This document shows, piece after piece, positions 11,542-23,400 of a DNA stretch of 64,000 bases (its first letter is position 1; every line of letters starts with the position of its first letter). The translations under genes and the position numbers were made by a program. Under the pieces are notes generated by a model that saw only the letters and a program-made list of their open reading frames with translations, was not told the DNA's origin and ran no database searches. The DNA comes from Larimichthys crocea (lineage: Eukaryota > Chordata > Actinopteri > Sciaenidae). The stretch is taken from NCBI RefSeq assembly GCF_000972845.2, contig NC_040018.1, forward strand, positions 15,473,157-15,537,156, read 5' to 3'.

Positions 11542-11940
11542 AAGGAACCCAGCGTTCTGAGAGCGCAGTGTACTAGAGGGGTAGTAAGGCCTGATAACAA
11601 AGAGTTACAATAGTCGAGCCTAGAAGTAACAAATGTGTGGACTAGTTTTTCTGCATCCGCTTGAGACACGATGCATCTGATTTTGGCGATTTTACATAAG
11701 TAGAAGAATGCAGTCCTCGAAATTCGGTTTATGTGGATGTTAAAGGACAAGCAGTCCTCGAAATTCGGTTTATGTGGATGTTAAAGGACAAATCCTGGTC
11801 AAAAACTCAAAAAGTGGAGCTGAAAGCCAGGGTGATCCCGTGTAAAGTAACTAAGTGTCTAGAAAGAGAGTTTCTGAGGTGTTTGGGTCCAATTACAAGA
11901 ACTTCAGTTTTGTCGGAATTTAACATCAGAAAATTGTAGG
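11529..11940 (-). pseudogene. LINE reverse transcriptase, post-palm and thumb-like segment, broken
   Basis: From 11940 downwards, one frame reads a segment with NSDKTEVLVIGPKHLRNS. It then shifts across the 41-bp duplication into FNIHINRISRTAFFYL and SQADAEKLVHTFVTSRLDYC NSLLSGL. Near 11567-11575 the sequence jumps from the SGLTTPLV block straight to a RSQNAGFLVV block. Family knowledge places roughly 70-80 residues between these, so this is a deletion that also changes frame. Confidence 0.8.
11710..11791 (-). repeat. 41-bp perfect tandem duplication inside the LINE
   Basis: The unit at 11710-11750 is repeated exactly at 11751-11791. As 41 is not a multiple of three, the duplication frameshifts the reverse transcriptase. 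The perfect identity shows it is recent compared with the other damage, or that it is an assembly artefact. Confidence 0.95.
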
Positions 11941-12985
11941 TCATCCAACTTTTATATCTTCAAAGCATGCTTGGAGTTTAATTAACTGATTGGTTTCATC
12001 GGGCTCGATTGATAAATATAATTGGGTGTCGTCAGCATAACAATGAAAATTAATGGAGTGATTCCTAATCATGTTCCCTAAAGGAAGCATATATAAACTG
12101 AATAGAAGTGGTCCTAGTACAGAACCTTGTGGGACTCCATGACAAACTTTGGTATGCATGGAGGATTCATCATTGACGTGAACAAACTGAGATCGATCTA
12201 AGAAATACAATTTAAACCAGCTTAGGGCGGTTCCTTTGATACCAATTTGATGTTCCAGTCTCTGTAAAAGAATTTGATGGTCAATGGTGTCAAATGCGGC
12301 ACTAAGATCTAACAGGACAAGTACTGTGCTATGATGCACTCTAAATCCTGACTGAAAATCCTCAAATAAACTATTTTTGTGGAGAAAGTCACAAAGCTGA
12401 TTAGCTACAGCTTTCTCAAGTATCTTAGAGAGAAAGGGAAGGTTTGATATCGGTCGTAATTGGCTAAAACCTCTGGATCTAGAGTGGGCTTTTTAAGAAG
12501 AGGTTTAATCACAGCTACTTTAAAGGACTGTGGTACACATCCCGATAATAAAGACAGATTAATCATATCCAAAAAAGAAGGGCTAACTAGAGGTAAAACA
12601 TCCTTGAGCAGCCTGGTTGGGATGGGGTCTAAGAGACAGGTTGACAGCTTAGATGAAGAAATTATTAAAGTTATTTGATCAAGGTCGATGGGAGAAAACA
12701 GTCTAAATATATATCAGGTTTTACAGCTGTTTCCAAACCTGCTGTGTAAGAATGCAGATCAGTGCCTGTTGAGGGCAAGAGGTGATGGATTTTGTTTCTA
12801 ATAGTTATGATTTTATCATTAAAGAATCTCATGAAGTCATTACTAGTTAGACCTAAAGCAATAGATAGCTCAATAGAGCTGTGGTTCTCTGTTAGCCTGA
12901 CTATAGTGCTGAAGAGAAACCAGGGGTTGTTCTTATTTTCCTCTATTAATGAGGAGTAATAGGCTGCTCTGCCATTACAGAGAGC
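11941..12985 (-). pseudogene. LINE ORF2 linker and reverse transcriptase palm
   Basis: On the minus strand, a linker segment (PWFLFSTIVRL, then FFNDKIITIRNKIHHLLP) precedes the RT fingers and palm. The palm holds LLDLSAAFDTIDHQ with the first catalytic Asp, GVPQGSVLGPLLF, and the catalytic YADD at 12039-12028. One base appears missing at about 12455, in the NYRPISNLPF block, which splits the frame. An earlier frameshift and in-frame stop lie near 12680-12700. The enzyme would have reverse-transcribed the LINE RNA at the nicked target, but this copy cannot encode it. Confidence 0.9.
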
Positions 12986-12987
12986 CT

Positions 12988-13068
12988 TAAATCAATATCA
13001 TAATCAGATATTAATTCATTAACTAAAACAGCTTCAGAGGACAAGGACCTGATATTCAGGTGTCCACA
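12988..13068 (-). pseudogene. LINE endonuclease N-terminal stub
   Basis: The 27 codons read CGHLNIRSLSSEAVL then VNELISDYDIDL, the start of an apurinic-endonuclease-like domain in L2-clade ORF2. The reading stops abruptly at 12988 and joins the RT linker. More than 200 residues of endonuclease, including all catalytic positions, are therefore deleted. Confidence 0.8.
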
Positions 13069-13280
13069 TTTAATTCTCTTATTTTGGACTGTTGGAGATG
13101 ATTTTTAATTAAGTTTTTATGATGAACTCCTCTTCTGTTTCTTTTATCTTTAAATTATGTAGGTGGACGGGGGACAGACACAGTCTCTATACTAAAGGAT
13201 TGGGTGGGCAGCTGCTCTAATGGAGGCGCAGAGAAGCATGTAAGACTGCAGCTCTGCTTCCTGGTCTCAACTCTGGGTTG

Positions 13281-13616
13281 TCACGGTTTTGGTCGACTAA
13301 TAAACTTGGCCATATTTCTAGATATGAGAGCTGCTTCATCCAAACTTAGATGGATGCCGTCTCTCCTAATCAGACCAGGTTTTCCCCAGAAAGGTGTCCA
13401 ATTATCTATGAAGCCCACATCGTTTGCTGGACACCATCTCGACAGCCAGCGGTGAAATGACGACATGCGGCTATACATGTCATCACTGGTCACACTAGGC
13501 AGGGGTCCAGAGAAAACTACAGAGTTTGACATCGTTTTGGCGTATGCACACACCGATGACACATTCATTTTAGTGACCTCCGATTGGCGTAACCGAGTGT
13601 CATTACTGAATAACAA
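13281..13616 (-). pseudogene. LINE ORF1 esterase (SGNH-like) domain, C-terminal half
   Basis: The translation shows [12 protein letters not shown] at the left edge, [39 protein letters not shown] and DGIH. DGIH (13361-13350) fits the Asp-x-x-His block that supplies catalytic residues in SGNH hydrolases, a domain known from CR1/L2-clade ORF1 proteins. The N-terminal half with the catalytic serine is missing, and the frame does not join the upstream ORF1 remnant. Confidence 0.8.
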
Positions 13617-13639
13617 TCTTACTGTATCTTACTGTCGCC

Positions 13640-13763
13640 CACTCTGGCCCTTGCCTTCAAAGCTACAAATAAACTACATTTATTACAAGTACCGTTATCG
13701 CTAAAGGAGGACGAGGAGTAGCTAACATGTGGCACACAGGGCAGGAGAGCAGAGAGAAGTCAT
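13640..13763 (-). pseudogene. LINE ORF1 N-terminal remnant with CxxC motif
   Basis: A minus-strand ATG at 13763-13761 opens MTSLCSPALCATC, then meets a stop. One frame over, the reading continues as SSFSDNGTCNKCSLFVALKA. CxxC pairs (CATC, CNKC at about 13696-13676) suggest a zinc-binding module. I infer a small frameshift after CATC and a deletion between here and the esterase remnant. Sequence upstream of 13763, to about 13880, is presumed 5' UTR. Confidence 0.65.
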
Positions 13764-13880
13764 TGCTATAGCTAGGCTAGTTAGTGTGACTAACAGAAAC
13801 TGGTAAAACTATCAGATTGTGGTCACTAAAGTTAAGAGACCTGTTCATGCACAAACAGAACAAGTCTAAGGATAGTGTAG

Positions 13881-14734
13881 AGATATGTAGATAATCGCTG
13901 ATGTGAAAAATATACGAAAATCTGTTTGGGTTCCTAAGCTACCTGCAATGTGCATAAAAAATACAAACTGAAAGCATGTAGAAAAAAATGATATATAACA
14001 TATTGTATGCAGATTTCCAGTAGAGAGATCTATTAAAACAGGTCGTATGGTTGTACAGTGAAATGTGAGGGTAAAAACTAAAGCAGTGTTGGTTATGGTT
14101 TAATTGCAATACCTGCTAACTAAAGCTGCACATAAATAATTTATCTCTGCTAAGTGTCAATGAAGTGTACCCACTTCTGCTGCAGGGAGACAACAGTCAC
14201 ACACAGATCAAAACACACACTCCGAGGGTGAGCACCATGTACAGATTTAGATTCTAAAATTAAACAGGCTATGTAAACCGCAATACGCATCTTCCAGATC
14301 AATGTTGAGAGAGAGTGAAACAGCCACTAATACATACAATGTACACAGCATAGTGCATGTATTTTTGTCACAGGTGTTTCAAAGCACTTCAGTGCAGTGT
14401 GCATGTTAAACAACCAAGGAGAAGGGAAAACATTTTTACTTTCATGGACAAAAATCCATATGAATACACTCAAAAATAAATGAAATATGGTCAAATTATC
14501 CTAATAAGGAGGCACAGAGAGGAAAAAAAGATTGCCTTTTCGTAAGTTCTCTGTCTCTTTCATTCTCCTTTTGTACTTCTGTCATTTTCTCTCCCTCTCT
14601 CACTGCCCTCTCTTGGCTGTCCTCTCTACAATCAGTGCCCAGTGAGCCGTGAGACGCACTTAAGCGCCGACCGGCGGTAACCTCACGCCGCCCTTGTACT
14701 CACTCTTCTTCACACACACACACACACACACGCA

Positions 14735-14766
<32 letters not shown>

Positions 14767-16200
14767 CACACACACAACCACAAACAAGCATGCGCGCAAG
14801 CACGCACATACGCACAGGTGCACACATAGACAGATTAAGCTTGACAGATCACACATACAAAACCATACATTTGCTTCTCTCCTCTATTCGCCATGTGTGG
14901 TTGTGTTGAATAAAACACGCTGCCACTTAGTGTCCTGTTTACCTGCTGACTTCCATGCTGATGAAGGGTTGAGGGCTTAGTGAAACAGAGTGAAACCTGC
15001 TGTCACACAGCATTACCAACCTAGGATCTCAGGTTCCAACCTCAGGAGCAGCAGCACAAAGACAAGCGTCTCCTTAGATGCACTCTAGAGCTAACCTCAA
15101 ACCTCCTGTGCACTTTTTCAGAGCACACAGACATACATAACAAACTGCTTATGCCTCAGTGCATATACAAAATTGATTTGCAAACATATATGCATAAACA
15201 CACATATGTGAACATTTCTACATTACACAGAATTGCAATTAACTTACCTGGCAAGTAGTAAAGTGGGGCTTTTAGTCCAAACATGGTTAGTGTTTAAGTG
15301 TCATGAAGAGAGAGCAACTTGTTTCAAATGCGCAGGCAGCCGTCCTGTCCTGGATGACTGAGCGAGAGAGGGGCTGTGCCCTCGCAGCCACCCAGAAACG
15401 AGGCTCTGTGTGTGGGGAGGCTGGGCTGGGACTCAGCCTGTCATCCCCGCTCTCTGGTCCTCGCTAACCAAGCGTGAGGCTGAGACCGCCCAGCCAGCTA
15501 GGACACACACATGCACACACACATACACCCGCAATCACACAGATATACACAGACAGAGTGGTGCAAGGGTCAACCCCTGAGCACACCCCCACTCTCAACC
15601 CCCTCGCTCTTGCCCCTGATCCCCTGGGCAAAGGGTCACACACTCGCTGTCCGTTTCCAAGCAGCAGCAGGAAACACGCTTTCTCCAGCTCTTTCTTATG
15701 TTGCACACACACAAACACACCCAGGGAGTCGGGACAGCCGGAGAAAGATGTAAAGATGTAAAAGCTAGCGGTCCAGTGCCAAGAAGAGGTGAAAAGAGGC
15801 AGGAGGGAGGATAAAATACAGGCTGGGTAAATCCTGCAGACGAGAGCAGCGACTGATTCCTGGGACTGTCTTTTATCCCTCTATCCAAGAAAGATGATCA
15901 GAGTAGAGACGGCTCTGCCTTCTCCGCTACTGCTGCCACTCTCTCTCTCTCTCTCGCTCTTTCTTGCTCTCTCATTTTCTCACCCTCCCTTTTTTTTCTC
16001 CCTCTCTTTCACGGCTGATACGGAGAGAAGGAGGTGGAGGAGAGGAGGAGAGGAGGAGGGCAGAATGAACTCCCTCCAGGCAACAACACAGCCAGATAGC
16101 GAGAAAGTGTGTGCGTGTGTGCGTGTCTGAGCGGGGTGGTGGTGTTGGAGTGAAAAGAGATAGAGGAGGCGAGGGTGCAGATGAGAGGGAAATACCGGCC
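13881..16200. other. Non-coding DNA
   Basis: The first 800 bases are unique AT-leaning sequence, followed by the CA/CGCA array listed separately. From about 15300 the DNA is GC-richer, with several short CA runs and a CT run near 15940-15955. A GGAGGAGAGGAGG purine tract lies near 16035-16060. Open frames on both strands lack recognisable domains. Confidence 0.5.
14711..14776. repeat. Compound (CA)n(CGCA)n(CA)n microsatellite
   Basis: A 66-bp array whose central part is CGCA units. The CpG steps are unusual in a methylated vertebrate repeat. Confidence 0.95.
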
Positions 16201-16242
16201 AGTCCTGATGCTTCACCCGAGGAGGAGAGTGGTCACAGTTCA

Positions 16243-16440
16243 ATTGGGAGTCAGGGTGACAGCTGATTGGACAGTCCCAGTGACAGCGAGAGGCCAACGA
16301 CTATCAAGGGAGCATCTGTTCACACTGTATCAGACAGTAGGGATGCATCAACCAATGGAGAGTGCAGCGAGAGTGCTATGGGTCTTCAAGGGCAGCTCAC
16401 AATAGAACAGCTACGTGTTTGGAAGAGGAAAATATAAAAG
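16243..16440 (+). promoter_or_regulatory. Candidate TATA/CCAAT promoter
   Basis: Three CCAAT boxes (ATTGG at 16243-16247 and 16266-16270, CCAAT at 16352-16356) lie 80-190 bp upstream of a canonical TATAAAAG at 16433-16440. The spacing fits a plus-strand RNA polymerase II promoter starting near 16463. The surrounding kilobase is GC-richer than the rest. No coding exon is recognised downstream, so it may drive a non-coding RNA or a 5' exon, or be coincidence. Confidence 0.35.
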
Positions 16441-18734
16441 ATCCCCCCCGCCTCCATTCTCTTCTCTGAAAATAAGAGTCCTCATCTCTGTCTGAAAGCG
16501 TGTGGGTGCATTTGTGTGTCCGTCTAGGAAACTTGGCTTGTGCAGCCTAGCGCACAGACTGCTCACCATGCTGCGCTGACAGCAGACTTCCCCCCTTTCT
16601 CTCTCTCTTCATCACACACACACACGAATCAACACACACACACACACACACAAACACCCTGTGTTATGCCGCCGCCTGCCTGCTCTGCACACAAACCTGA
16701 CTGAGATTGTGGCAGTAGGGGTTAGGAGTTAACTATCTGCTGGGAAGCAGCCATGCCAACCCAAAAAGAAAATAACAAGAGAGAGAAAGAAATAAAGAGA
16801 AAGGAAGACATGATGGGGAAATAGTCTAGCAAGACAGTTTGCCCTGAGGGCTGACTTGCTCTCGAACCCATTCTATGAAACTCACAGTGGGGGAGAAAAG
16901 AGAGGGGGGAGTTGGCAGGAGTTTAGTTAGGAAGGGAAAGGAAGCAGACTGAGGGGTCTTACGCCTTCAGGAAAATTCAGAGGACAGGGAAAAAAAAGCT
17001 CCCCAAGACGTATCCACAAGCACAGCAAGCACAGTGAGAATGAGTGGGAGCACGAGAGGCATGCTCACAGGCAAATAGGGCAAATAATCTTTAATAGGGA
17101 CTGATGACTGAAGGTAGGAGAGACAGACAGAAGGAGCCAGCAAATGGAGAAGGGGAGGGGAGTCCATAGATTGAGACGGTAGAAGGGAAGGGGGAGGGGA
17201 AAGTTATTCTGGGTACAAAGCCCGTATTTATACAAGAACGCAGGCCTAAATGTTTAATAAACAAGTAGAATGTGTCAGCGCTGTGTAGGTGTGCGTGCTG
17301 TAACATAAGGACAGATAAGTGAGATTGCACAGGAAGTTCACATTCACTTCATGCGATATTGAAGTACATACAGCGCTGAATGTGTGCAAACAATACTCAT
17401 TATCATCGCTGGAAGCCATGTCCGTGCTTCTGGGCTGTTTTGCACAGGTGTGTGCATGAAGTAGGTGTTATAGTGTCTCACACCTTGCCAGACAGGTTGA
17501 GAGGTGTCCCCCGGAGGTGATACAGCAGTAAGTCTGATGACACACTGACTGACAGACACGGAACTAAAAATACAGAGTCCAATTTCCAATTTGAGGTGGA
17601 CGAGATGAAGACGAGGACAAGAAGACACATTTGTCTTCTGCATAATACAGGCTAGGTGCATCCAGATGTTTCCCACAAATTTGAAACAAATTCTCTCAAA
17701 AATTCAATGAAGACGTCAGCTAAGTTTATGTAAATGTTCTAAAGACGTCACAACAATCAAAAGAGCACCTGTAACACTTTTATGACTGCAGATTTATCTT
17801 TGAACAATGCTGCTGTAGCAGCTTGAAATAAATGTGTTTTAAAAGGATCCCACATCCTTGAATTCAGTTTGGTGTTTATTTGTTTTTAGGTTGCATCTTT
17901 AATGACAATTTGTTATTGTTGTGCTGCTTGTGCACTGCTCTAACTGAAATGGAAAATCACTCTGTAAACTGTACTGCAATGCTTTATATGAAGGAGCAGG
18001 TATTTTTCATTTTATGTTCATTACTGCTGATTGTAACAACTGAATTAGTTATCTGATTATCAGTTTCTGTACTGGCACGTTTTCCCTAAACATATGAAAC
18101 ACTATAGGTTTATAAAGCAAATAGAAATTAAATATCCAATGTTTTGGCAACGGTATGTGAGGCAGAGAGTAGAAGACATTATTTACGAGAAGATGTCACA
18201 GGTTACTGCCTTTGAAGTAATCTGTGAACATTATACTGGTCAGTAATGGAAGGAGACATTGACAGGTAATGAAAAAGAATCATCTGTTTGCTTTTTTGCT
18301 GTTCTTTAAGGGACAGGCAATGCTAAAGAATACCTACCGTCCTGTGTTATTTAAGGTAGTGTAATGAGTCACATTTGACAAGTGCTCCACAGAAGAAGGC
18401 ACTAACACACACACAAACACACACATACTCTGAAAGGATATAAAATCTCCCTGGGGACCAATGCAGTGTGTGTGACTGAAAACACAAGATCAAGAAGTAA
18501 CAGGGAGAGGGAGAGGAGAAAGGGAAGGGGAGAGAACAGAACAAGTGAAAAAAAAAGATGAAAACAGAATAGAAGGAAGGGCACAACAGTCAGATGATGA
18601 CGACAAGGATGAAGAGACACACACACAAACACACACAAACATGCCATTCCCACTTCCTGTCAGCCCACCTTACAATTGTCTTCCCTACAACCCCCCTTTG
18701 CAAAAAGATAATCACTTCCTCAATCGTTGTGCAT
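16441..18734. other. Non-coding DNA downstream of the candidate promoter
   Basis: An interrupted CA array lies at 16614-16654, and there are purine-rich patches at 16760-16810 and 17100-17210. The sequence at 17700-18330 is AT-rich and unique. No exon or RNA gene is recognised. Confidence 0.5.
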
Positions 18735-18738
18735 GTGT

Positions 18739-18802
<64 letters not shown>
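18735..18802. repeat. (TG)n microsatellite, about 68 bp
   Basis: TG array with a CTG interruption near its left end and a GCG near its right end. Confidence 0.96.
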
Positions 18803-18804
<2 letters not shown>

Positions 18805-20444
18805 GAACAGTTTGAAAGATGGTCTGTCTTCTTCCACAGCAGGGGAAGCAAAGATAAGACATTACTATAATCGTTCCCCACTACACACAGCCTCTACACG
18901 AGCACATAGACTCACACTGATACACACACACACACGCACACACACGCACACACACACTTTAAAACTTAAATGTTGCAGTCTGACATGATTGCGAAAAAAA
19001 TAAATAAAATAAAATGAAAATAAATAGGTCACCTCTTTAGAGCAGGTGTGAAAAGTGAGAAAGACAGAGACAAATGAGGTGTGTGTTGCAAATAACATCA
19101 TGAGAGCAGATGTGTAATCTCAAAAACAAAAAATTGAAATGTGTATATTTTAGGGCAATTCATGCTTCATAATAGAACTGGGTGGTAAAACTATTTAGAC
19201 ATCAAAATAAAAATTGTACGACAGAGTTTTAGCATTTATCAGAATTAAATAATGTCAGAGGTGTACATTAATCAGAAAATATTCTCCATCCCCTGTCAGG
19301 TCAGAATATATACTTCTTCCTCTACTCTTTGTCCCTCCTTACAGGTTATACAAGACAAAATCCTCCCTTGTTTGTAGCAACCAATCAACAAATGACAACC
19401 TACATCTACATACATTCATACATGTTGCTGGATGATATGGTTAAAATCTTTCTGATTATTAAGTACATTTTTCAATATCTACACATATACTGTATATGTC
19501 CTGTGATTAAATGGTGATTTATCCAGGGTGTATCCTGCCTCTTGTCCAATGTAAGCTATAGCTTATGGGTGGATGGACAAATATATATTAAAAACAGAAC
19601 TAAAATCACACAAATAATCAAAAAGATGTTCAAAATGAAGATTTGATTTAATAAACAAAATCCTACATCATCACTCAGCCCGCTACAGAGAGAACAACCA
19701 CCTTACATGGCTTCACAGCAAGCAAGAAAGGAAAGGAAAGGTTTTGGAAGAAAGGGTGTGGGACAGCTGAGTGTTTAAAAAAAGAGAAAAAAATGGACTT
19801 AACTGCATCATCTCATATCAAATCTGACGAGAAACGATATCTCGTCACCCTTCACTCACCCCTATTTGCTGAGACCTATGCCCGCTCCACCATTACACAC
19901 ACCCATTTAACCTGACCTCTCACTGGTGATTAGAAGCCTGTGAAGTGTGTGCGAGCACACGTGCGTAACGGTCTTTGTGTGTGAGATGCTTCTTTCCGTA
20001 TGCTAATCACAGCCTAGCACTGAGAATTAATTTGCAAATGTGTCATTACCCATCAGGCTCAGCAGCAATAACCCTGCAATTACACAACTCTCGCCTGGCC
20101 AGCTGAGCACCACACACGCATGCAGGCAAATGTATGCACACACACATGCTGCTTCTACGGTCCTGAAGCAAAAAAACTCTGATGTAAAAACATTCTTAGA
20201 GCTATTACATTCTGCTTTACCACCAAAAGAAAGAAAAACACACAATACTTTGTCTCCAAGTGATATTCGCTGTGTTTACAGTGTAATCACAGCTCCTCAC
20301 CTCACTGTCAACAGGACAGTAGCCAAGGTCAGCTGAGCACTTTCACACACTCCTGTTTCTTAGCAACATTATCCAGGAGTGTGCCCTCACTAAGAACCTA
20401 AACAGCATCACACAATGCCTTCAGATCACAGATACAGCAACTGA

Positions 20445-20448
<4 letters not shown>
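18803..20448. other. Non-coding DNA
   Basis: CA/CGCA repeats lie at 18922-18957. The rest is AT-rich unique sequence with A-runs near 18995-19025. The conserved-looking patch at 20010-20110 is listed separately. Confidence 0.55.
20010..20110. promoter_or_regulatory. Candidate conserved element with octamer-like and homeodomain cores
   Basis: Contains TGCTAATCAC, GAATTAATTTGCAAATG (an octamer-like TTTGCAAAT) and GTCATTACCC in sequence free of simple repeats. The motif grammar resembles POU and homeodomain enhancers. This is inference from motifs only. Confidence 0.35.

Positions 20449-20487
<39 letters not shown>
20449..20487. repeat. (TG)n microsatellite
   Basis: Perfect TG array of 39 bp. 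Confidence 0.96.
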
Positions 20488-20488
<1 letters not shown>

Positions 20489-23400
20489 TCAGTTGTGAGT
20501 TTAAGCTCTTACCTGTGAAGTGAAGGGTCAGGATCAGAGGTGAAGTATGCAGCGGACAAGCAGAGGGGGAGGATGATTGACATGGAAAAGATAAAAAACA
20601 CAAAACTGTGAGTGTACATGTGTTACAGTTCAATTTAGCAGCCGTTTATTATGTACTGTGTTCATGTTTCACATGTTTCCAGACACTTAATTAACAACTA
20701 ACAAACCACTTGCCTTCTCATAGATGTGCTACATATCTACAGGCAGGTGTCAAATAAAAAAAATCCTGAATAAAAGGATGGAGAAACATAAATGCTTCCA
20801 TACAGGTTGTTAGTGGTCACTGAATAGTTTGGTTTGTTAGGTGTTCTTTTACTCTGAAGTTAAGGAATGACAGTGTTTACCATTAGAGCTCACATTTTTC
20901 AGTCTAGTGAGAAGAGGGAGAAACAGCAGCAACAACAAACTGTCTACTGGGTGAGTTTTTATGCCATTACGTCAAAAAGGCTTTAAGAACCACCCTGAAT
21001 TTCAAAGTTAAGGGGCAGAGCAAGAGTAAAGTAAAACTAAATGTTTGCTCAGTCGTTGGACGCAAACCACCTGCTCTGAAAATCATCACTGCACACCAAA
21101 TATGGTTACAGCTCATTCACACAGCTTTGTGGCCACTACAAGAAACTGACCCATGGTGGCACACTCTCATCTAAAGCATGTCACACACCTGTCACAGATA
21201 CTCTGTTGCCCGGTGCAGTCACACCTTGGGGTGACAACACAGGTGTGGTCATGCACATGCCCTAAAGTGTCTTTTTCAAGAGCTGAATCAGCTCAACCTT
21301 GAAATCAAGCTGTATAACACCAGACAGATGGTGAACATGAGACAAAAAGGCTGAACTGAGTATGTTTTATGAACAGGGAAAGAATGTCATGTACAAACAT
21401 TTTTTAAATTCCTTAGCAAGATTCATGTCTTCCCTATGATCATGCACTAAAATCAGACAAACAGATAAAAAAAAACTGACATGAAAAGGAAACCGCAAAG
21501 CAAAGAAAAAAGAGGAACTGAGGTTAAAAGGGAAGAAGGGATGTTTTGTAATATCAGGCCACCGTCCAACCGCTGATGAGGCTTTCGTTTTACTAATCCT
21601 GCCTAACTCTGTTTGTAAAAGACAGTGAAGATAAACACTCGAGTCTCAAGTTAACAGATTCATGTACTGGAGACCCTGCTGGCAACACAGCAAGAAAGAG
21701 TCTATTTTGACAATTTACTTTGGCAAAATAAAACAAAATCACTGCATGAGTAACCTAACACTTCCAGCGAGGACAGCAGAGGTTTGGAGAAATTCTTGTT
21801 GGAAGAGTCCGACAGTATCCTACACTTGTAGGATGATACAAGCTGTCTGAGCCAAAGTCAGCACTGTCTGACTTTTACACACAGCACATCTGGTTTGATT
21901 TCTGCTCAGAGGAACAAAATTTGCATTAATACTGCAACTAGCTACAAAGATGCCAGATAAATATGAGTAATTCTTACTGTACTGAGTCACTTATTAGCAA
22001 GAATAAACAGTCCACGCAGGGTTTAATCATGTTACATTTTATTAAGAGGCTAGAGAAGTTATTGCATTAGCATAGCCACTGTCTGCAGATACATATAAAT
22101 ATAATACTGTCAGGCATTTTTTAAGTTGGTGGTGACTTCCTTGTTGCCGTTATCAAGTGAACACTGGTGCCACCTGAGCAAATCCAACTGGTTAGTCCAC
22201 AGCAGCAGTGCCATTTTCTAACAAACTGATGTTTCAAATTCAAATGAACCAGTGGGTGTCTGTGGTAGATTAATCCACACACTCCAACAGGAAAAAGACA
22301 CTCACTGGAGAACTGATGTGATCTGAATCGGAAACAAATGAAATCATCTCACTCAATTGAGCAATTTTTGCTTTCACTTTGAGAAAAAAAAAAACATTTG
22401 CACTCAAATCTAGTTGAAGTTACTCATTAAAATGTATGATTTGCAAGTGTGTATAGCCTGACGAGCATTCTCCAGAATTCTGCTTGATGACATCTTAAGG
22501 AGCCTCTTGCATTTTTTTTGCTTTGAGACTCACATTTTAATATATTTGCAAATCAAGCCTGCACTCCTCATGTTCACCATAATACTGTCACTCCTGATTC
22601 AAAGTGGATTTCCCTTTTTAAATTGATGCTAAAACTTATTGTGGCCTACACTCATACACACACAGACATATATGGAGACAAACTCGAGGGAGCCAGGTGG
22701 GGGGTGGGGGGTGGGTGCTGGCCAGAGCTGACAACCTGATTTGCCGTCATATCATATCCCTCCCATAATGCCTTGTAGTACACCTGCTTTCTAGCACAAC
22801 AGACAACAGAAGCGTCCCTGTTCTATGCCGAGGGAGAGCATCGCGCCACACGTCTCTGCTCTGATGAGGCTTTTTATAGTCACTCTGCGCTCTTACCTGC
22901 ATCCTCCAACCCTTCATCTGTCTCCATATCAAACACATCAGATCTGCTGCCTCTCAATGAGTCCCGTTGTTATTAGACACAATAGCAGAGAACCACAGAT
23001 GAAGTAGTGAACCAGCGAAGAAGGAGGGAGGGAATCTTTAAAAGCGCTGCTCATTTGATTAACAAATACATGTGCACGTGTGCTGCATGTTCTTCAGTGT
23101 AGTGTACGCGCATGTGCGCACGTGTGTGTTGTGTGTGTACCAAGCCATATGTGGGTGTGTGTCTTGTGAAATCGCCCAGGGGCATGTGGTATGGTATGCA
23201 AACGTAGCTGAGGGAACCTAGAGAGCAGACACAGCAGGAGAATCCTGCTTTACAGCAACACGCCACAAAGAAGCTGACAAACGAGCCGATAGGGTGGCAT
23301 CACACACACACCTACACACGTGTACACACACTCAATAATTATACACACATTTACATACATGTGCACGAATGAGAATATTATGCACAATCCAATGTACTTG

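Larger units (their letters stand above)
10776..13880 (-). mobile_element. Decayed L2/Maui-type LINE with internal deletions
   Basis: Read on the minus strand, the element runs in this order: ORF1 start with a CxxC motif (from 13763), C-terminal half of an esterase (SGNH-type) domain (13616-13281), a short endonuclease stub (13068-12988), reverse transcriptase palm, RT C-terminal region, 3' UTR, and a (TGATT)9 tail ending at 10776. RT motifs (LLDLSAAFDTIDH, GVPQGSVLGPLLF, YADDTQLYLS) and the fish-specific 3' UTR identify an L2-like element. Frameshifts, stops, a 41-bp duplication and at least three internal deletions make it non-functional. The 5' boundary near 13880 is uncertain. Unlike most LINE relics, it is deleted internally rather than 5'-truncated. 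Confidence 0.9.
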
